Shown here in pieces: positions 35,109 to 44,084 of a stretch of 64,000 nucleotides of DNA (within the stretch, counting starts at the first letter, position 1; every line of letters begins with the position of its first letter). Source of the stretch: Bog-366 sp963722555 (GTDB taxonomy: Bacteria > Acidobacteriota > Terriglobia > UBA7540); NCBI GenBank assembly GCA_963722555.1, contig CAVRNQ010000005.1:372001-436000 (forward strand). Direction: 5' to 3'. The notes below the pieces were generated by a model. It made no database searches. It saw nothing but the letters and a program-made list of their open reading frames with translations, and was not told where the DNA came from. The position numbers were made by a program, and so were the translations under genes.

Positions 35109-35142
35109 GCGGGCGCTTTCTCTCTTATGGTATTATGGCATT

Positions 35143-35394
35143 ATGGCGACAAGGAAAATGACCTTCAGTTTGCCCGCGGCCCTGGCAGCTCAATTCGTCA
35201 AACGAGTCTCGGCCCGCGACCGCTCGCGGTACGTCGCTGAAGCCCTCGCTTCGAGACTCAGGGAACGCGACCGCCTGTTGGCTCGCGCGGCGGAGGTGGC
35301 CAATCGCAGCCGTCAGGTGAGGGCCATTGAACAGGAATTTGACAGGCTTGAACACGAGCCTGCGGAGCCGTGGGATGACGCCCCGTCGCGGTGA
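35143..35394 (+). CDS. Ribbon-helix-helix antitoxin (MazE-like)
   Basis: The 83-residue protein begins MATRKMTFSLPAALAAQFVK and continues RSRYVAEALASRL, the pattern of a MetJ/Arc-type ribbon-helix-helix. An acidic C-terminus (EHEPAEPWDDAPSR) would occupy the toxin. It overlaps the following MazF-like gene by 20 bp. No ribosome-binding site precedes the ATG, while TATTAT (35131-35136) ends 6 nt before it, suggesting a leaderless transcript. Confidence 0.8.
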   Translation: MATRKMTFSLPAALAAQFVKRVSARDRSRYVAEALASRLRERDRLLARAAEVANRSRQVRAIEQEFDRLEHEPAEPWDDAPSR

Positions 35395-35701
35395 AGTCTG
35401 GTGGGTGCGACTCGATCCGACTCTGGGCTCGGAGATCAAGAAGACCCGGCCCTGCCTGGTGGTGGGGACCAACGTGCTCAATGAGCGCCGCCGTACGGTC
35501 GTAGTTGTCCCCCTGTCAAGCGCCCCACAAGCCGCCCCTCCGCTGTTGGTCCCGGTGGTTTGCTCGGGGCGTCGCGTTGTCGCCGTCGTGGACCAAATTC
35601 GCGCAGTGGCCAAACAACGACTCACACGTCACATGGGCGAAATCTCCCCTGGGGACCTCGCCTCGGTGGAAGAGGCGCTCCGGATAGTGTTGGAGCTCTA
35701 A
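35375..35701 (+). CDS. MazF/PemK-family toxin endoribonuclease
   Basis: The 108-residue protein starts MTPRRGEVWWVRLDPTLGSE, the hallmark MazF N-terminus, followed by KKTRPCLVVGTNVLN, VVVVPLSS and VVDQIRAVAKQRL. MazF toxins cut mRNA or rRNA at short sequences and are held by the overlapping upstream antitoxin. The upstream open frame to 35327 belongs to the antitoxin region, so ATG 35375 is chosen. It is convergent with the HDAC-like gene, 22 bp away. Confidence 0.9.
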   Translation: MTPRRGEVWWVRLDPTLGSEIKKTRPCLVVGTNVLNERRRTVVVVPLSSAPQAAPPLLVPVVCSGRRVVAVVDQIRAVAKQRLTRHMGEISPGDLASVEEALRIVLEL

Positions 35702-35723
35702 CGGCAATCCGCAGTCCTAAGCG

Positions 35724-36620
35724 TTACCTCACAAATTCCTTCGCGACTCGAATCGTATTGGTGTGGATCTGGATGGTGTCTTCCACACGGCGTGCGTAAC
35801 CCCCAGCCAGAGTGACCGTCACGGGGATCTTCTTCGCACGGGCCTTCTCGAACACCAGCCGGTCGCGCCGTTCGAGTCCTGGGAGCGAAAGTCTTAGCCC
35901 GCCGAGTTGATCGTCCTGATAAGGGTCCGCACCGGCCACGTAAGAGACAAAGTCGGGCTGGAATTCGCCGAGCGCCTGGTCGAGGCCTTTTTCCAATTCC
36001 CGCAGGTATTCGCCATCTTCGACGCCGTCCGGCAGGTTGATGTCAAGCGTGCTGGGGGGCTTCGGGTAGGGATAGTTGTTTTCCTGGTGTATGGAAAGAG
36101 TAAACACGGAGTGATCGCCGGCGAAGATGGTGGCGGTGCCATTGCCCTGATGGACGTCGCAGTCCACGGTCATAGCGCGCTCGATGACCTTGTCTCTTTG
36201 CAGGCGGCGGATGGCGATGGAGAAATCGTTCAGCACGCAGAAGCCTTCGCCGTGGTCGGGGTACGCATGGTGGAAGCCCCCGCCGAGGTTGACGCCGACC
36301 CCGTCCTCGAGCGCCAGGCGTCCGGCCAGAATCGACCCGCCCGCCGACAGCCAGACAGCCCGCACCAACTCGGGTGAATAGGGAATCTCCAGGCGCAGGA
36401 TTTCGAGATACGAAAGCTTGCCGGCCTGCAGCTTGCGGATATATTCACGGTCGTGGACCAGTGCCACGTCATCGTCCGAAGCTGGCGGGGGCTCTATAAA
36501 ATCCTGCGGAATCGCGATCTGGTCGCGCAGCAGTTTTTCCCTGATCAGGCGATACTTGATGGAAGGAAAAACGTGATTTCCCAGGTTCAGGTCGTATTGG
36601 TCGGAGTAAACAAGCTTCAA
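35724..36620 (-). CDS. Histone deacetylase-family protein (AcuC/class IV-like)
   Basis: The 298-residue protein shows the HDAC arginase-like fold: FHHAYPDHGEGFCVLND (tandem His, charge relay), DCDVHQGNGTA (zinc ligands Asp and His), and AGADPYQDDQLGGL (third zinc ligand Asp). The family start MKLVYS corresponds to the TTG at 36620; a TTG at 36665 would add 15 residues without similarity. Bacterial members deacetylate acetyl-lysine, acetylpolyamines or similar amides. It lies downstream of glmS in the same direction. Confidence 0.88.
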   Translation of the reverse strand: MKLVYSDQYDLNLGNHVFPSIKYRLIREKLLRDQIAIPQDFIEPPPASDDDVALVHDREYIRKLQAGKLSYLEILRLEIPYSPELVRAVWLSAGGSILAGRLALEDGVGVNLGGGFHHAYPDHGEGFCVLNDFSIAIRRLQRDKVIERAMTVDCDVHQGNGTATIFAGDHSVFTLSIHQENNYPYPKPPSTLDINLPDGVEDGEYLRELEKGLDQALGEFQPDFVSYVAGADPYQDDQLGGLRLSLPGLERRDRLVFEKARAKKIPVTVTLAGGYARRVEDTIQIHTNTIRVAKEFVR

Positions 36621-36675
36621 GTTATCGCCGCCCGGGTGATAGAAAGTAGAAAGTCTTCGAGCCAAGCCCCGAGGC

Positions 36676-38550
36676 TCATTCCACCGTAACCGACTTCGCC
36701 AAGTTGCGCGGCTGGTCCACGTCGCAGCCGCGCAGGACGCCGATATGGTACGCCAGCAATTGCAGCGGCACCACTTCCAGGATGGACGAGAGCAGTTCGT
36801 TCGTGTGCGGCAGCACGATCAGATGGTCGGCCATGTCGCGCACCTCGCGATCGCCTTCGGTCACGAGCGCCAGGATCGTGGCGCCGCGCGCCTTGGCCTC
36901 TTTGATGTTCGAGATGGTCCGCCCGTAACGCACTCGCGAGTCCTCTGCGCTCCAATCGCAGGTGGCGATTACTACCACGGGCAGCCGGTCGGCGAGCAGC
37001 GCAATGGGGCCGTGCTTCATTTCTCCGGCGGGGTAGGCTTCGGCGTGGATGTAAGAGAGCTTCTTCATCTTCAAGGCGCCTTCCAGCGCCACCGCGAAGT
37101 GCACGCCGCGGCCGAGGAAGAGAAAATCCGAGGAGCGATGGAAATGCCGCGCCAAGTCTTCAAACTCATCGTCCTTCTGCAGCACACTTTCCAGTTGCCC
37201 GGGCAGCGCAGTCAAGGCGGCCAGGAGCGCCTTGGCCTCGGCGGCGGGCAGGTGATTGCGCGTTTGTGCCAGGTAAACGGCGAACAGGTAAAGTGCCGTC
37301 AATTGCGCGGAGACCGTCTTGGTTGAGCCCACGCCGATTTCCGGGCCCGCGTGGGTGTAAATGGTGCCGTGCGCCTCACGCGGCACCATGCTGCCCAGCA
37401 CGTTGCAAATGGCGAGTGTTTTCGCACCCTTGGCTTTCGCCTCGCGCTGGGCGGCGATGGTGTCAGCCGTCTCGCCGGACTGCGTGATCAGCAGGGTGAG
37501 CGTGTGCGGATCGACCAGCGGGTCGCGGTAGCGGAATTCCGAGGCGTAGTCCACTTCCACCGGGACGCGTGCCAGCCGCTCGATCATCACCTTTCCCGCC
37601 AGCCCCGCGTGCCGCGAGGTCCCGGCGGCGACGATCTTGATTTCCCGGAAGGAGCGAAAATCCTCCTCGCTGATTTCCATTTCATCCAGGAAGACCTGCC
37701 CCGACTCGGGAGAGATTCGACCCAGAGCCGTGTCGCGCACGGCACGCGGCTGCTCGTAGATTTCCTTCTGCGTGAAATGCTTGAAGCCGCCTTTCTCCGC
37801 CAGGATGGGGTCCCAGGTGATGTGCTGGACGCGGCGCGTGACGGGGTTTCCATCGAAGTCACTCAGCGCCACGCCGTTGGGAGTAAGCACGGCCACGTCA
37901 CCATCCGAAAGAAAGAACAGGTCGCGGGTGTGATAGAGGATGGCGGGAACGTCGCTCGCCACGAAGTACTCGTCCTTGCCCAAGCCGATCACCGCCGGCG
38001 GCCCCTGCCGCACCGCCACGATCTTGTTCAGATCGCAGGTGGAGATGATGGCCAGCGCGAAGACGCCCGTAAGCTGCCGCACCGCCGCGCGCACGGCGTC
38101 TTCCAGAGTGGCGGAGGGGCGCGCCGCGCCGTTGCCCCCCAGGTGCTTCTCCACCAGGTGAGCAATCACTTCCGTATCGACTTCGGTCGCGAAGCGGTGG
38201 CCTTCGGCTTCGAGCTGCGTCTTCAGCTCCAGGTAGTTTTCAATGATCCCGTTGTGGACCACCATCACGCTGCCGTGGCAATCGGAATGCGGGTGCGCGT
38301 TCTCCTCCGTGGGGGCGCCGTGTGTGGCCCAGCGTGTGTGCCCGATGCCGTACGCGCCGTCCACGGGATCCAGGCGAATCTTCTCCTCCAGGTTGCGCAG
38401 CTTGCCCGTGGAACGGCGGATGACGAGCTTGCCCTCGCGCATTACCGCCAGGCCGGCGGAGTCATACCCGCGGTATTGCAGCCGCTGCAAGCCTTCCAAC
38501 AGCACGGGAACCACGCGCTTGTTTCCGATGTAACCGATAATTCCCGACAT
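36676..38550 (-). CDS. glmS: Glucosamine-6-phosphate synthase with Ser in place of the catalytic N-terminal Cys
   Basis: From ATG 38550 the 624-residue protein reads MSGIIGYIGNKRVVPVLL. All well-studied GlmS proteins start MCGI, where the Cys becomes the N-terminal nucleophile of glutamine hydrolysis; here the codon is TCG. The rest of the glutaminase domain is intact (YRGYDSAG, TRWATHGAPTEENAHPH, NGIIEN, EVDTEV), as are the two SIS isomerase domains (AAGTSRHAG, ITQSGETADT, GRGVHFAVALEGALKMK, and a C-terminal LAKSVTVE). Normal reaction: fructose-6-phosphate plus glutamine to glucosamine-6-phosphate. With Ser the enzyme may be slow or ammonia-dependent; this is inference. No glmS ribozyme is seen upstream, only a short repeat hairpin. 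Confidence 0.93.
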   Translation of the reverse strand: MSGIIGYIGNKRVVPVLLEGLQRLQYRGYDSAGLAVMREGKLVIRRSTGKLRNLEEKIRLDPVDGAYGIGHTRWATHGAPTEENAHPHSDCHGSVMVVHNGIIENYLELKTQLEAEGHRFATEVDTEVIAHLVEKHLGGNGAARPSATLEDAVRAAVRQLTGVFALAIISTCDLNKIVAVRQGPPAVIGLGKDEYFVASDVPAILYHTRDLFFLSDGDVAVLTPNGVALSDFDGNPVTRRVQHITWDPILAEKGGFKHFTQKEIYEQPRAVRDTALGRISPESGQVFLDEMEISEEDFRSFREIKIVAAGTSRHAGLAGKVMIERLARVPVEVDYASEFRYRDPLVDPHTLTLLITQSGETADTIAAQREAKAKGAKTLAICNVLGSMVPREAHGTIYTHAGPEIGVGSTKTVSAQLTALYLFAVYLAQTRNHLPAAEAKALLAALTALPGQLESVLQKDDEFEDLARHFHRSSDFLFLGRGVHFAVALEGALKMKKLSYIHAEAYPAGEMKHGPIALLADRLPVVVIATCDWSAEDSRVRYGRTISNIKEAKARGATILALVTEGDREVRDMADHLIVLPHTNELLSSILEVVPLQLLAYHIGVLRGCDVDQPRNLAKSVTVE

Positions 38551-38577
38551 GAAATTTCCGTTCCGGGCAGACCGTGG

Positions 38578-38597
38578 ATTCCCGCCTTCGCGGGAAT
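38578..38597. repeat. ATTCCCGC hairpin repeat in the glmS leader
   Basis: ATTCCCGC and GCGGGAAT flank a 4-nt loop 28 nt upstream of the glmS start codon. It belongs to the same repeat family as the hairpins at 2516-2608 and in the elements around the oxidoreductase gene. Confidence 0.65.
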
Positions 38598-38941
38598 GAC
38601 GTGCTGAAATGGTGGAGCCCCGCTCTCCCACGGCAGCGCGCCAGCCCAGTGGTGGAGCGATTATAGCAGCAGCCGGGTCAAGCTTCGCGGATTATGCCAC
38701 GGACAGGGCCGTGCCCAAAATCCGCCTCGCTTTGCCGTCGCCCCGCGGTGCGGGCCCAAGTCTGGAGGTAGAGGTGGGGTTTCGTGCAGGCGAAGGCTCT
38801 GCCCTACACTCGAAAGCATGGCAACCCCTTGCTCAGGGAACGCGTAGGGAAGGTAACGGCGCCCCCCACGGCCACTCGGCTTTGACATTCCAATTTGGAA
38901 TCTCAAAACGTCGGCCTCTTCCGCGGGAAAACGCTCCAAAG

Positions 38942-39033
38942 CTGTCATCCTGAGCGAAGCGAAGGACCCCTGTATTTGAATTTTCAAGCAAATACAGAGG
39001 TCCTCCGCCGGCTTTGCCTCCTCAGGATGACAG
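38942..39033. repeat. TGTCATCCTGAGC palindromic repeat
   Basis: CTGTCATCCTGAGCGAAGCG at the left and CTCAGGATGACAG at the right. The first 60 bp, including an inner TGTATTTGAA..CAAATACA palindrome, are identical to the element at 57871-58030, 19 kb away. The rest of 38632-39079 holds no recognisable gene. Confidence 0.7.
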
Positions 39034-39079
39034 TAATCGGCATAGAGGAATAAGCAGAGGTGGTTGGCCGGCCGGTCGC

Positions 39080-40402
39080 TCACGCCACCGGCTGGGCGAA
39101 ATAGGCGGGGTAGTGGCGGGGGTAAGACTTCTTCTCGCGGTACGAGCGGGCGAGCTCCATGTAGATCCCCAAGTCGCGGTCGAGGTCCGACTGCGTACCG
39201 TCGAAGTAAAAATTGCGGATGGGAATTCCTCCATAGGCCTTCGAGAGTTTCGGGTAGATGGCCTCGCTCACGATGCCGTTCATGCAGGTGAAGGGGCTGA
39301 TGTCGATGATGCCGTCGGCGCCGTGCTTGGTTAAGTACGCGGCTTTGCCCACGCTGAGCACCATTTCACCCAGCGCGCCGCCGGTCGGCAGATAGGGCCA
39401 GGCCAGCTCGAGGATTTCCTCGATGGGAGGCTCTTCATAGCCCACGAAATCATCCTCGAAAGGCGCGATTAATGCTTCCTCGTCGGAGTGCTGGATATGC
39501 GAGCGGAGATAGGTCTTGACCATCGCCAGCGAGAGTTCCCGTCCCTCCAGCCGCAGCCTGCGTTTCTGTTCCGCATTCGTGTACGAGACCCATTCACCGA
39601 TGTGACTCAGCGAGGCCTCGGCGCCGTAGCTTTCCAGCTTGCGGATCAGGTCTTCGTTCGAGAAGGTGTTGAGCCGGCAGAAGATTTCTCCCACCACGCC
39701 GATCAGGGGAATCTCGCGGTCGTAGAGCGCCGGGACGCGGCGGAAGCGCTCGCGGGCGCGCGTCATGGCATCCCCCAGCGAGGCGAGTTGGCAGGCGGCG
39801 TCGGCGCAACTCGTCTCGATGGTTTTGCAGACGTCTTCCAGCGACTCCTGGAAGGCGCGGTCGGCGGCGCCCGGAGCGGTTTCGTAGGGGCGGGTTTTAA
39901 GCAGCGCGCGGTGCACGGTGTCGGCCGCGACCAGTGCCCGCCACGCCGTGCGCAGGAAGAGGTTGGCGATGTCGCCGCCGAGGTCGGCGTAGCCGTTCTC
40001 GCTGGTGGGGGAGAGCACTTGGACGTTGCCCCACCCCGCGTCACGCAGAATCTTGCGCAGGAAAGGCGCGTACTGACCGAAGCGGCAAGGGCCATCCGCG
40101 GTGGGCATGAAAAACGCCGTATGTTTGGCGTCAAAGCCGGGGTGTTCGATCACGCGCAGGAAATCTCCCACCGTCACCTTGGCGGGATAGCATTCGTCGC
40201 CAGTGGTGTATTTGCCGCCCAGTTCGCGCGTGCGCTCGTCGGAAGGCGGCGTGGGTTGGGCCGCAATGCCCAGGAAGCGAAACGCCGCGGCAAAGGCTTC
40301 CGGGCTGCCTTCACCCATGGTCGGGATATAGACGGTCTTCCCACTCAGGGGATGGCCGGGGCCGATTCTACGGCTGACATGGCGGTGTCCGAAGAGGGGC
40401 AT
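39080..40402 (-). CDS. Acyl-CoA dehydratase activase-associated protein (HgdB/DUF2229-like)
   Basis: From ATG 40402 the frame encodes 440 residues; GTG 40378 is an alternative. Both overlap the end of the larger upstream gene (to 40345). Motifs include KTVYIPTMGEGSPEAFAAAF, GDECYPAKVTVGDFL, MPTADGPCRFGQYAPFLRK and SPFTCMNGIVSEAI. These cysteine-bearing segments are typical of 2-hydroxyacyl-CoA dehydratase-like subunits that bind an iron-sulfur cluster. Such large activase/dehydratase-like pairs are common in anaerobes and Acidobacteria, but their substrate is unknown. Confidence 0.8.
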   Translation of the reverse strand: MPLFGHRHVSRRIGPGHPLSGKTVYIPTMGEGSPEAFAAAFRFLGIAAQPTPPSDERTRELGGKYTTGDECYPAKVTVGDFLRVIEHPGFDAKHTAFFMPTADGPCRFGQYAPFLRKILRDAGWGNVQVLSPTSENGYADLGGDIANLFLRTAWRALVAADTVHRALLKTRPYETAPGAADRAFQESLEDVCKTIETSCADAACQLASLGDAMTRARERFRRVPALYDREIPLIGVVGEIFCRLNTFSNEDLIRKLESYGAEASLSHIGEWVSYTNAEQKRRLRLEGRELSLAMVKTYLRSHIQHSDEEALIAPFEDDFVGYEEPPIEEILELAWPYLPTGGALGEMVLSVGKAAYLTKHGADGIIDISPFTCMNGIVSEAIYPKLSKAYGGIPIRNFYFDGTQSDLDRDLGIYMELARSYREKKSYPRHYPAYFAQPVA

Positions 40403-43400
40403 CGCAAGAATCCTTTGCTGTCGAGATACGCTTCGCAGCGTGTAATGAAGCCGGCGTCGTTCGAGTGCCCGTCGAATTGCAGCACCAAGGAGGGCTTGCC
40501 CGCGGCTTCGTCCAGGAATGATTTGATGTAGGAGTCGGGGCCGCACTTGAAGTTGGAGATATAGACCAGGTGCATGTTGTGGTGGCGCCGCGCGATGCGG
40601 GCCGCGGCCAGGATGCGACGCCCCGAGCTCCAGTACATGTTCGAATTGACGTCGGAGATGTCCTCGAGGTCGAGCGGCAGAACTTCCATGGGCAGCACGT
40701 TCGCGCCATAAAGCGCCCGCAGCTTGCGCGGGATGTCGCAGTTCACGCCGCGGTCGTAGAGGTTGTACGGCCGCCCCACCAGCAGCAGGGCCGGCTCGCC
40801 GGTCTCCGCCAGGCGCGCCAGCGCCTGCCCACCCGCTTCCAGCAGCGCGTCCGTGAAGGCGTCCTGCGCGGCGTAGGCGGCCATCACGGCCGCGGCGTTG
40901 GCCCGTGACGTCACGCCCAGGGGGCGCGCAAAAGCCGCCAGGGACTTTTCCACATGCTTCCGTCCAAGCCGGAAATGCACCGTGGGCGCCAGGAATTTTT
41001 CCTGCGCTGCTTCGAGTTGGGGGACCGCCCGGACGACGAAGGGCAGCGTTTGGTTCCAGGGGCAGAGGTGGGAGTCAATTTTGCTTTCGGGCGCCTCAGC
41101 GTTCACCACGTTGGGTATCAGCACATAATCGACACCCTTCTCCAGCAGGTCCTGGACGTGCCCGTGCGCCACTTTCACCGGGAAGCAGGGTTGGGCGATG
41201 GCCAGTTCCTCACCCGCCATCGAGATCTTGCGGTCGGTGGGCGATGAGACGACGACGTCGTAGCCCAGCTCCTGGAAATACGCACACCAGAACGGGAAGC
41301 TGTCATAGTAGAACATGGTCCGCGGGATCCCCACGGTGCGGCGGCCCCCCTTGGGTGGGAGCAGGGTTTCTTCCAGCAGCTTGTCGCGCCACTCAATCAG
41401 ATCTTCGATCACGGGCCGGCGGTCCGTGCGCGCCCGCTTGCGGAACTTGTCGGAGCACTTGTCGCCCCAGTAGCTGCGCTGCCCCTCGATGTTGAATTCC
41501 TTCATGTCGCAATAGTTGGAGCAGGCTTGGCACACGAACTCGCGCGTGGTGAAGTTGACGCGGTTCAGGTCGTAGCCGCGAAAGCGGCTCGCCTGCCCGG
41601 TGTTCTGCATGCGGTCGCGGGCGATCAGCGCCATGCCGATGGCGCCAATCACGCCGTTATGCGGCGGCACGATGACCTGCTTCGCGAGGATCTGCGAAAA
41701 CGCCGCGGCCACCGCGTCGTTGTAAGCCGTGCCGCCCTGGAAGAAGATCACGTTGCCGATCTTCCGCCCGCGCACCACCCGGTTCAGATAGTTGAGCGCC
41801 ACCGAATACGCCAAGCCCGCGGCCAGGTCGCCCACCTCGGCGCCCTTGTGCATCAGGCCCGTGACGTCGCGCTCCATGAACACCGTGCAGCGTTCCCCCA
41901 GCCGCGCGGGGCTCGCGGACCCGAGCGCCAGCCGCGCGAACTCTTCCTTGATGGAAATCCCCAGCTTCTCTGCCTGCTCTTCCAGGAACGAACCCGTGCC
42001 CGCCGCGCAGGCCTCGTTCATGGTGAAGTCGACCACCACGCCTTTGTTGATGCGGATGAACTTGGAGTCCTGGCCGCCGATTTCGAAGATGGTATCCACG
42101 GGTTCCATGCCCATACGCTCACAGACGTGCATGGCCCCAGTCTTGTGCGCCGTGATTTCATCGTTGACGGTGTCAGCGCCAACCAGTTCACCGATCAGCT
42201 CGCGGCCGGAGCCCGTCGTCCCCACGCCACGAATGTCGAGAGACGCCGCGAGTTCCGCCTCGATCTCCTTCAGGCCGCGGTCCACCACCTCAATCGGGCG
42301 CCCTTGCGTGCGGAGATAGATTTCCTTCAGCAGATTACCGTTGGCGTCGATCACCACCAGGTTGGTCGAGACCGAGCCGATGTCGATGCCGAGATAGGTC
42401 TCGACGCGCTCGCCCGGGGCGGGCAGCTCGATGGGTTTCGCGCGGTCGCGCAGCAGCAGCACATCCTGCATCGAGAGCGGGTCGGAACAGGCGAAATTCT
42501 TCCGGGAGGCCTCGTGCTGGCGCAACTGGTGAATCCGCTTGAACGACCGCTTGCGGAATTCCTCCGCTTCCAGCATCGCCGCGCCCACCGCTCCCAGCCA
42601 GGCGTAGTGCCCGGGGATGAGCAGGTCGGACTCTTTCAGTTTGAAGGCCTCGCGCAAGGCGTTGCGGACTCCCTCGTTCATCGCCACGCCGCCAATAAAT
42701 GCCACGGGAGGAACTACGGCGCGCCCCTTCACAATGCTCGACTTGAAATTGCGCGCCACGGCGTCGCACAGGCCACGCAGGATCTGGTCCGTCGTGTAGC
42801 CCTTCTGCTGCGCGTGAATCATGTCGGTCTTGGCGAATACCGAACAGCGGCCCGCAATCCGTGCCGCGCAACTGGCCGCGCAGGCCGCCGGGCCCACTTC
42901 CTCAATCGAGTAAAGCAGGCGCGAGGCCTGCTGATCGATAAACGAGCCCGTCCCGGCCGCGCATTCGCCGCTGGTCTGGTAATCGACTATGCCCAGGTGC
43001 TTGCTGGTGATGTTCGGGTCCAGGCGCAGGTACTTCGAGGCCTCACCTCCCATTTCGAAAACCGTGCGCACTTGCGGGTAGAATACCCGCAGTCCCTTGG
43101 CAATGGCCCGGAATTCATTCTCAAAATAGATGCCCAGCACCTTGGCGATCATTTGGCTGCCGGAACCCGTCACGCGGATGCCTTCCACGTCCTCCTCCGG
43201 CACATGGTCGTAGAGCTCTTTCAGCAGGTCGAAGGTCAACTGGATCGGGCTCCCTTGCACCCGGCGATAACGTGACAATACCAGCGGGCGGCTGGCAAAG
43301 GGGCTCGAGTCAGGGAAGGAGGTGGTATAGAAAGTCTCGGATTTCTCCGCGAGGGACCGATAGCGGGGTCCGTCGTCCGGCCCGCCGATGGCCGCGAGCT

Positions 43401-43443
43401 TTAGACTGACAGCGCCGATGTCCAAACCAATGTTGATGCTCAT
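40345..43443 (-). CDS. Double BcrAD/BadFG-type activase with DUF2229 domain
   Basis: The 1032-residue protein holds two ASKHA ATPase modules. The first (about 1-310) starts MSINIGLDIGAVSLKLAAIG and has ECAAGTGSFIDQQASRL. The second (about 345-610) starts LGIDIGSVSTNLVVID and has GGQDSKFIRI and ACAAGTGSFLEEQAEKLG. The CAAGTGSF cysteines bridge a [4Fe-4S] cluster in HgdC-type activators, which inject electrons into 2-hydroxyacyl-CoA dehydratases upon ATP hydrolysis. A further domain (about 640-1030) has CQACSNYCD and PCFPVKVAHGHVQDLLEKG. It overlaps the next gene by about 58 bp, implying coupled translation. Confidence 0.85.
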   Translation of the reverse strand: MSINIGLDIGAVSLKLAAIGGPDDGPRYRSLAEKSETFYTTSFPDSSPFASRPLVLSRYRRVQGSPIQLTFDLLKELYDHVPEEDVEGIRVTGSGSQMIAKVLGIYFENEFRAIAKGLRVFYPQVRTVFEMGGEASKYLRLDPNITSKHLGIVDYQTSGECAAGTGSFIDQQASRLLYSIEEVGPAACAASCAARIAGRCSVFAKTDMIHAQQKGYTTDQILRGLCDAVARNFKSSIVKGRAVVPPVAFIGGVAMNEGVRNALREAFKLKESDLLIPGHYAWLGAVGAAMLEAEEFRKRSFKRIHQLRQHEASRKNFACSDPLSMQDVLLLRDRAKPIELPAPGERVETYLGIDIGSVSTNLVVIDANGNLLKEIYLRTQGRPIEVVDRGLKEIEAELAASLDIRGVGTTGSGRELIGELVGADTVNDEITAHKTGAMHVCERMGMEPVDTIFEIGGQDSKFIRINKGVVVDFTMNEACAAGTGSFLEEQAEKLGISIKEEFARLALGSASPARLGERCTVFMERDVTGLMHKGAEVGDLAAGLAYSVALNYLNRVVRGRKIGNVIFFQGGTAYNDAVAAAFSQILAKQVIVPPHNGVIGAIGMALIARDRMQNTGQASRFRGYDLNRVNFTTREFVCQACSNYCDMKEFNIEGQRSYWGDKCSDKFRKRARTDRRPVIEDLIEWRDKLLEETLLPPKGGRRTVGIPRTMFYYDSFPFWCAYFQELGYDVVVSSPTDRKISMAGEELAIAQPCFPVKVAHGHVQDLLEKGVDYVLIPNVVNAEAPESKIDSHLCPWNQTLPFVVRAVPQLEAAQEKFLAPTVHFRLGRKHVEKSLAAFARPLGVTSRANAAAVMAAYAAQDAFTDALLEAGGQALARLAETGEPALLLVGRPYNLYDRGVNCDIPRKLRALYGANVLPMEVLPLDLEDISDVNSNMYWSSGRRILAAARIARRHHNMHLVYISNFKCGPDSYIKSFLDEAAGKPSLVLQFDGHSNDAGFITRCEAYLDSKGFLRCPSSDTAMSAVESAPAIP

Positions 43444-44084
43444 GGGGTTTTCGGGGCTTTGTCTTCAGACACCAATGATAAGGCCTTGCGGCCCGCACCT
43501 TCAACCTTTCATTTCCGGCGATCCCGCCGCCCGCCCGCGGCGGTGGGAGAATGGGTTCGGGTCAAAACACGCTCAGAATCGTTGACAGGAGAGAATCCGG
43601 CAATTCTGATTCCGAGGGTTCACCGACGCCCGATAAAGGGTCATTTTGACGAGATAACAGCGATAACATGTCTGTTCTTCTGGGGGACTTGTTGCCCGAT
43701 GCCGGGACTCTTCACAGGGAACGCTCCCCCGTCCCACTTCCGCACAACTCTCCTGACGGCTTGAACCAAAATTCGCCACCGGCTGGCCAGGATTCGTTCC
43801 AACGTTATTTCCACAGCCCAATTAGCTGAAATTACATGGGTTGGCTCGGGATTTCCACAGGCAGTGGAATTCCCGGGGCTTGGTCTCCACACCGAAGACT
43901 CAATCAACATCGGGTTTTCAACCGCCGATATAGCCAGCGAGCAGGTGCGCCATCCGACGCCCCCCGCTAGGGGTCGCTTGATTCCGGAGGGCGACGATCT
44001 CCGTGCGTCTTCCACCGACCTTGCTTGAGATCCCGCCCCTCTGCTACTCGCGGCCCGGAACCTGACCCCCTCGAACCCCGGCCC
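43444..44084. other. Intergenic region, 641 bp, no gene seen
   Basis: Divergence is absent: both flanking genes read leftwards. Short frames lack family-like sequence. Two ATTTCCACA 9-mers (one mismatch to the DnaA-box consensus) occur at about 43808-43816 and 43850-43858, the second followed by CAGTGGAA. Their meaning is unclear. The promoter of the activase operon should be in the right-hand-adjacent part of this region, but no strong box pair was identified. Confidence 0.45.

Noticed and set aside
36745..38607. Plus-strand frames opposite glmS
   Set aside because: They are mirror frames of glmS codons with no family resemblance.
38551..38700. glmS ribozyme or regulatory riboswitch upstream of glmS
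   Set aside because: Only a short ATTCCCGC repeat hairpin is present; no ribozyme core sequence was recognised.
41527..43275. Long plus-strand frame opposite the activase gene
   Set aside because: It is His/Arg/Ala-rich shadow sequence of a well-supported minus-strand gene.
43808..43858. Two ATTTCCACA motifs as a second DnaA-box cluster
   Set aside because: Each has a mismatch, only two are present, and the region is 19 kb from dnaA without trio repeats.
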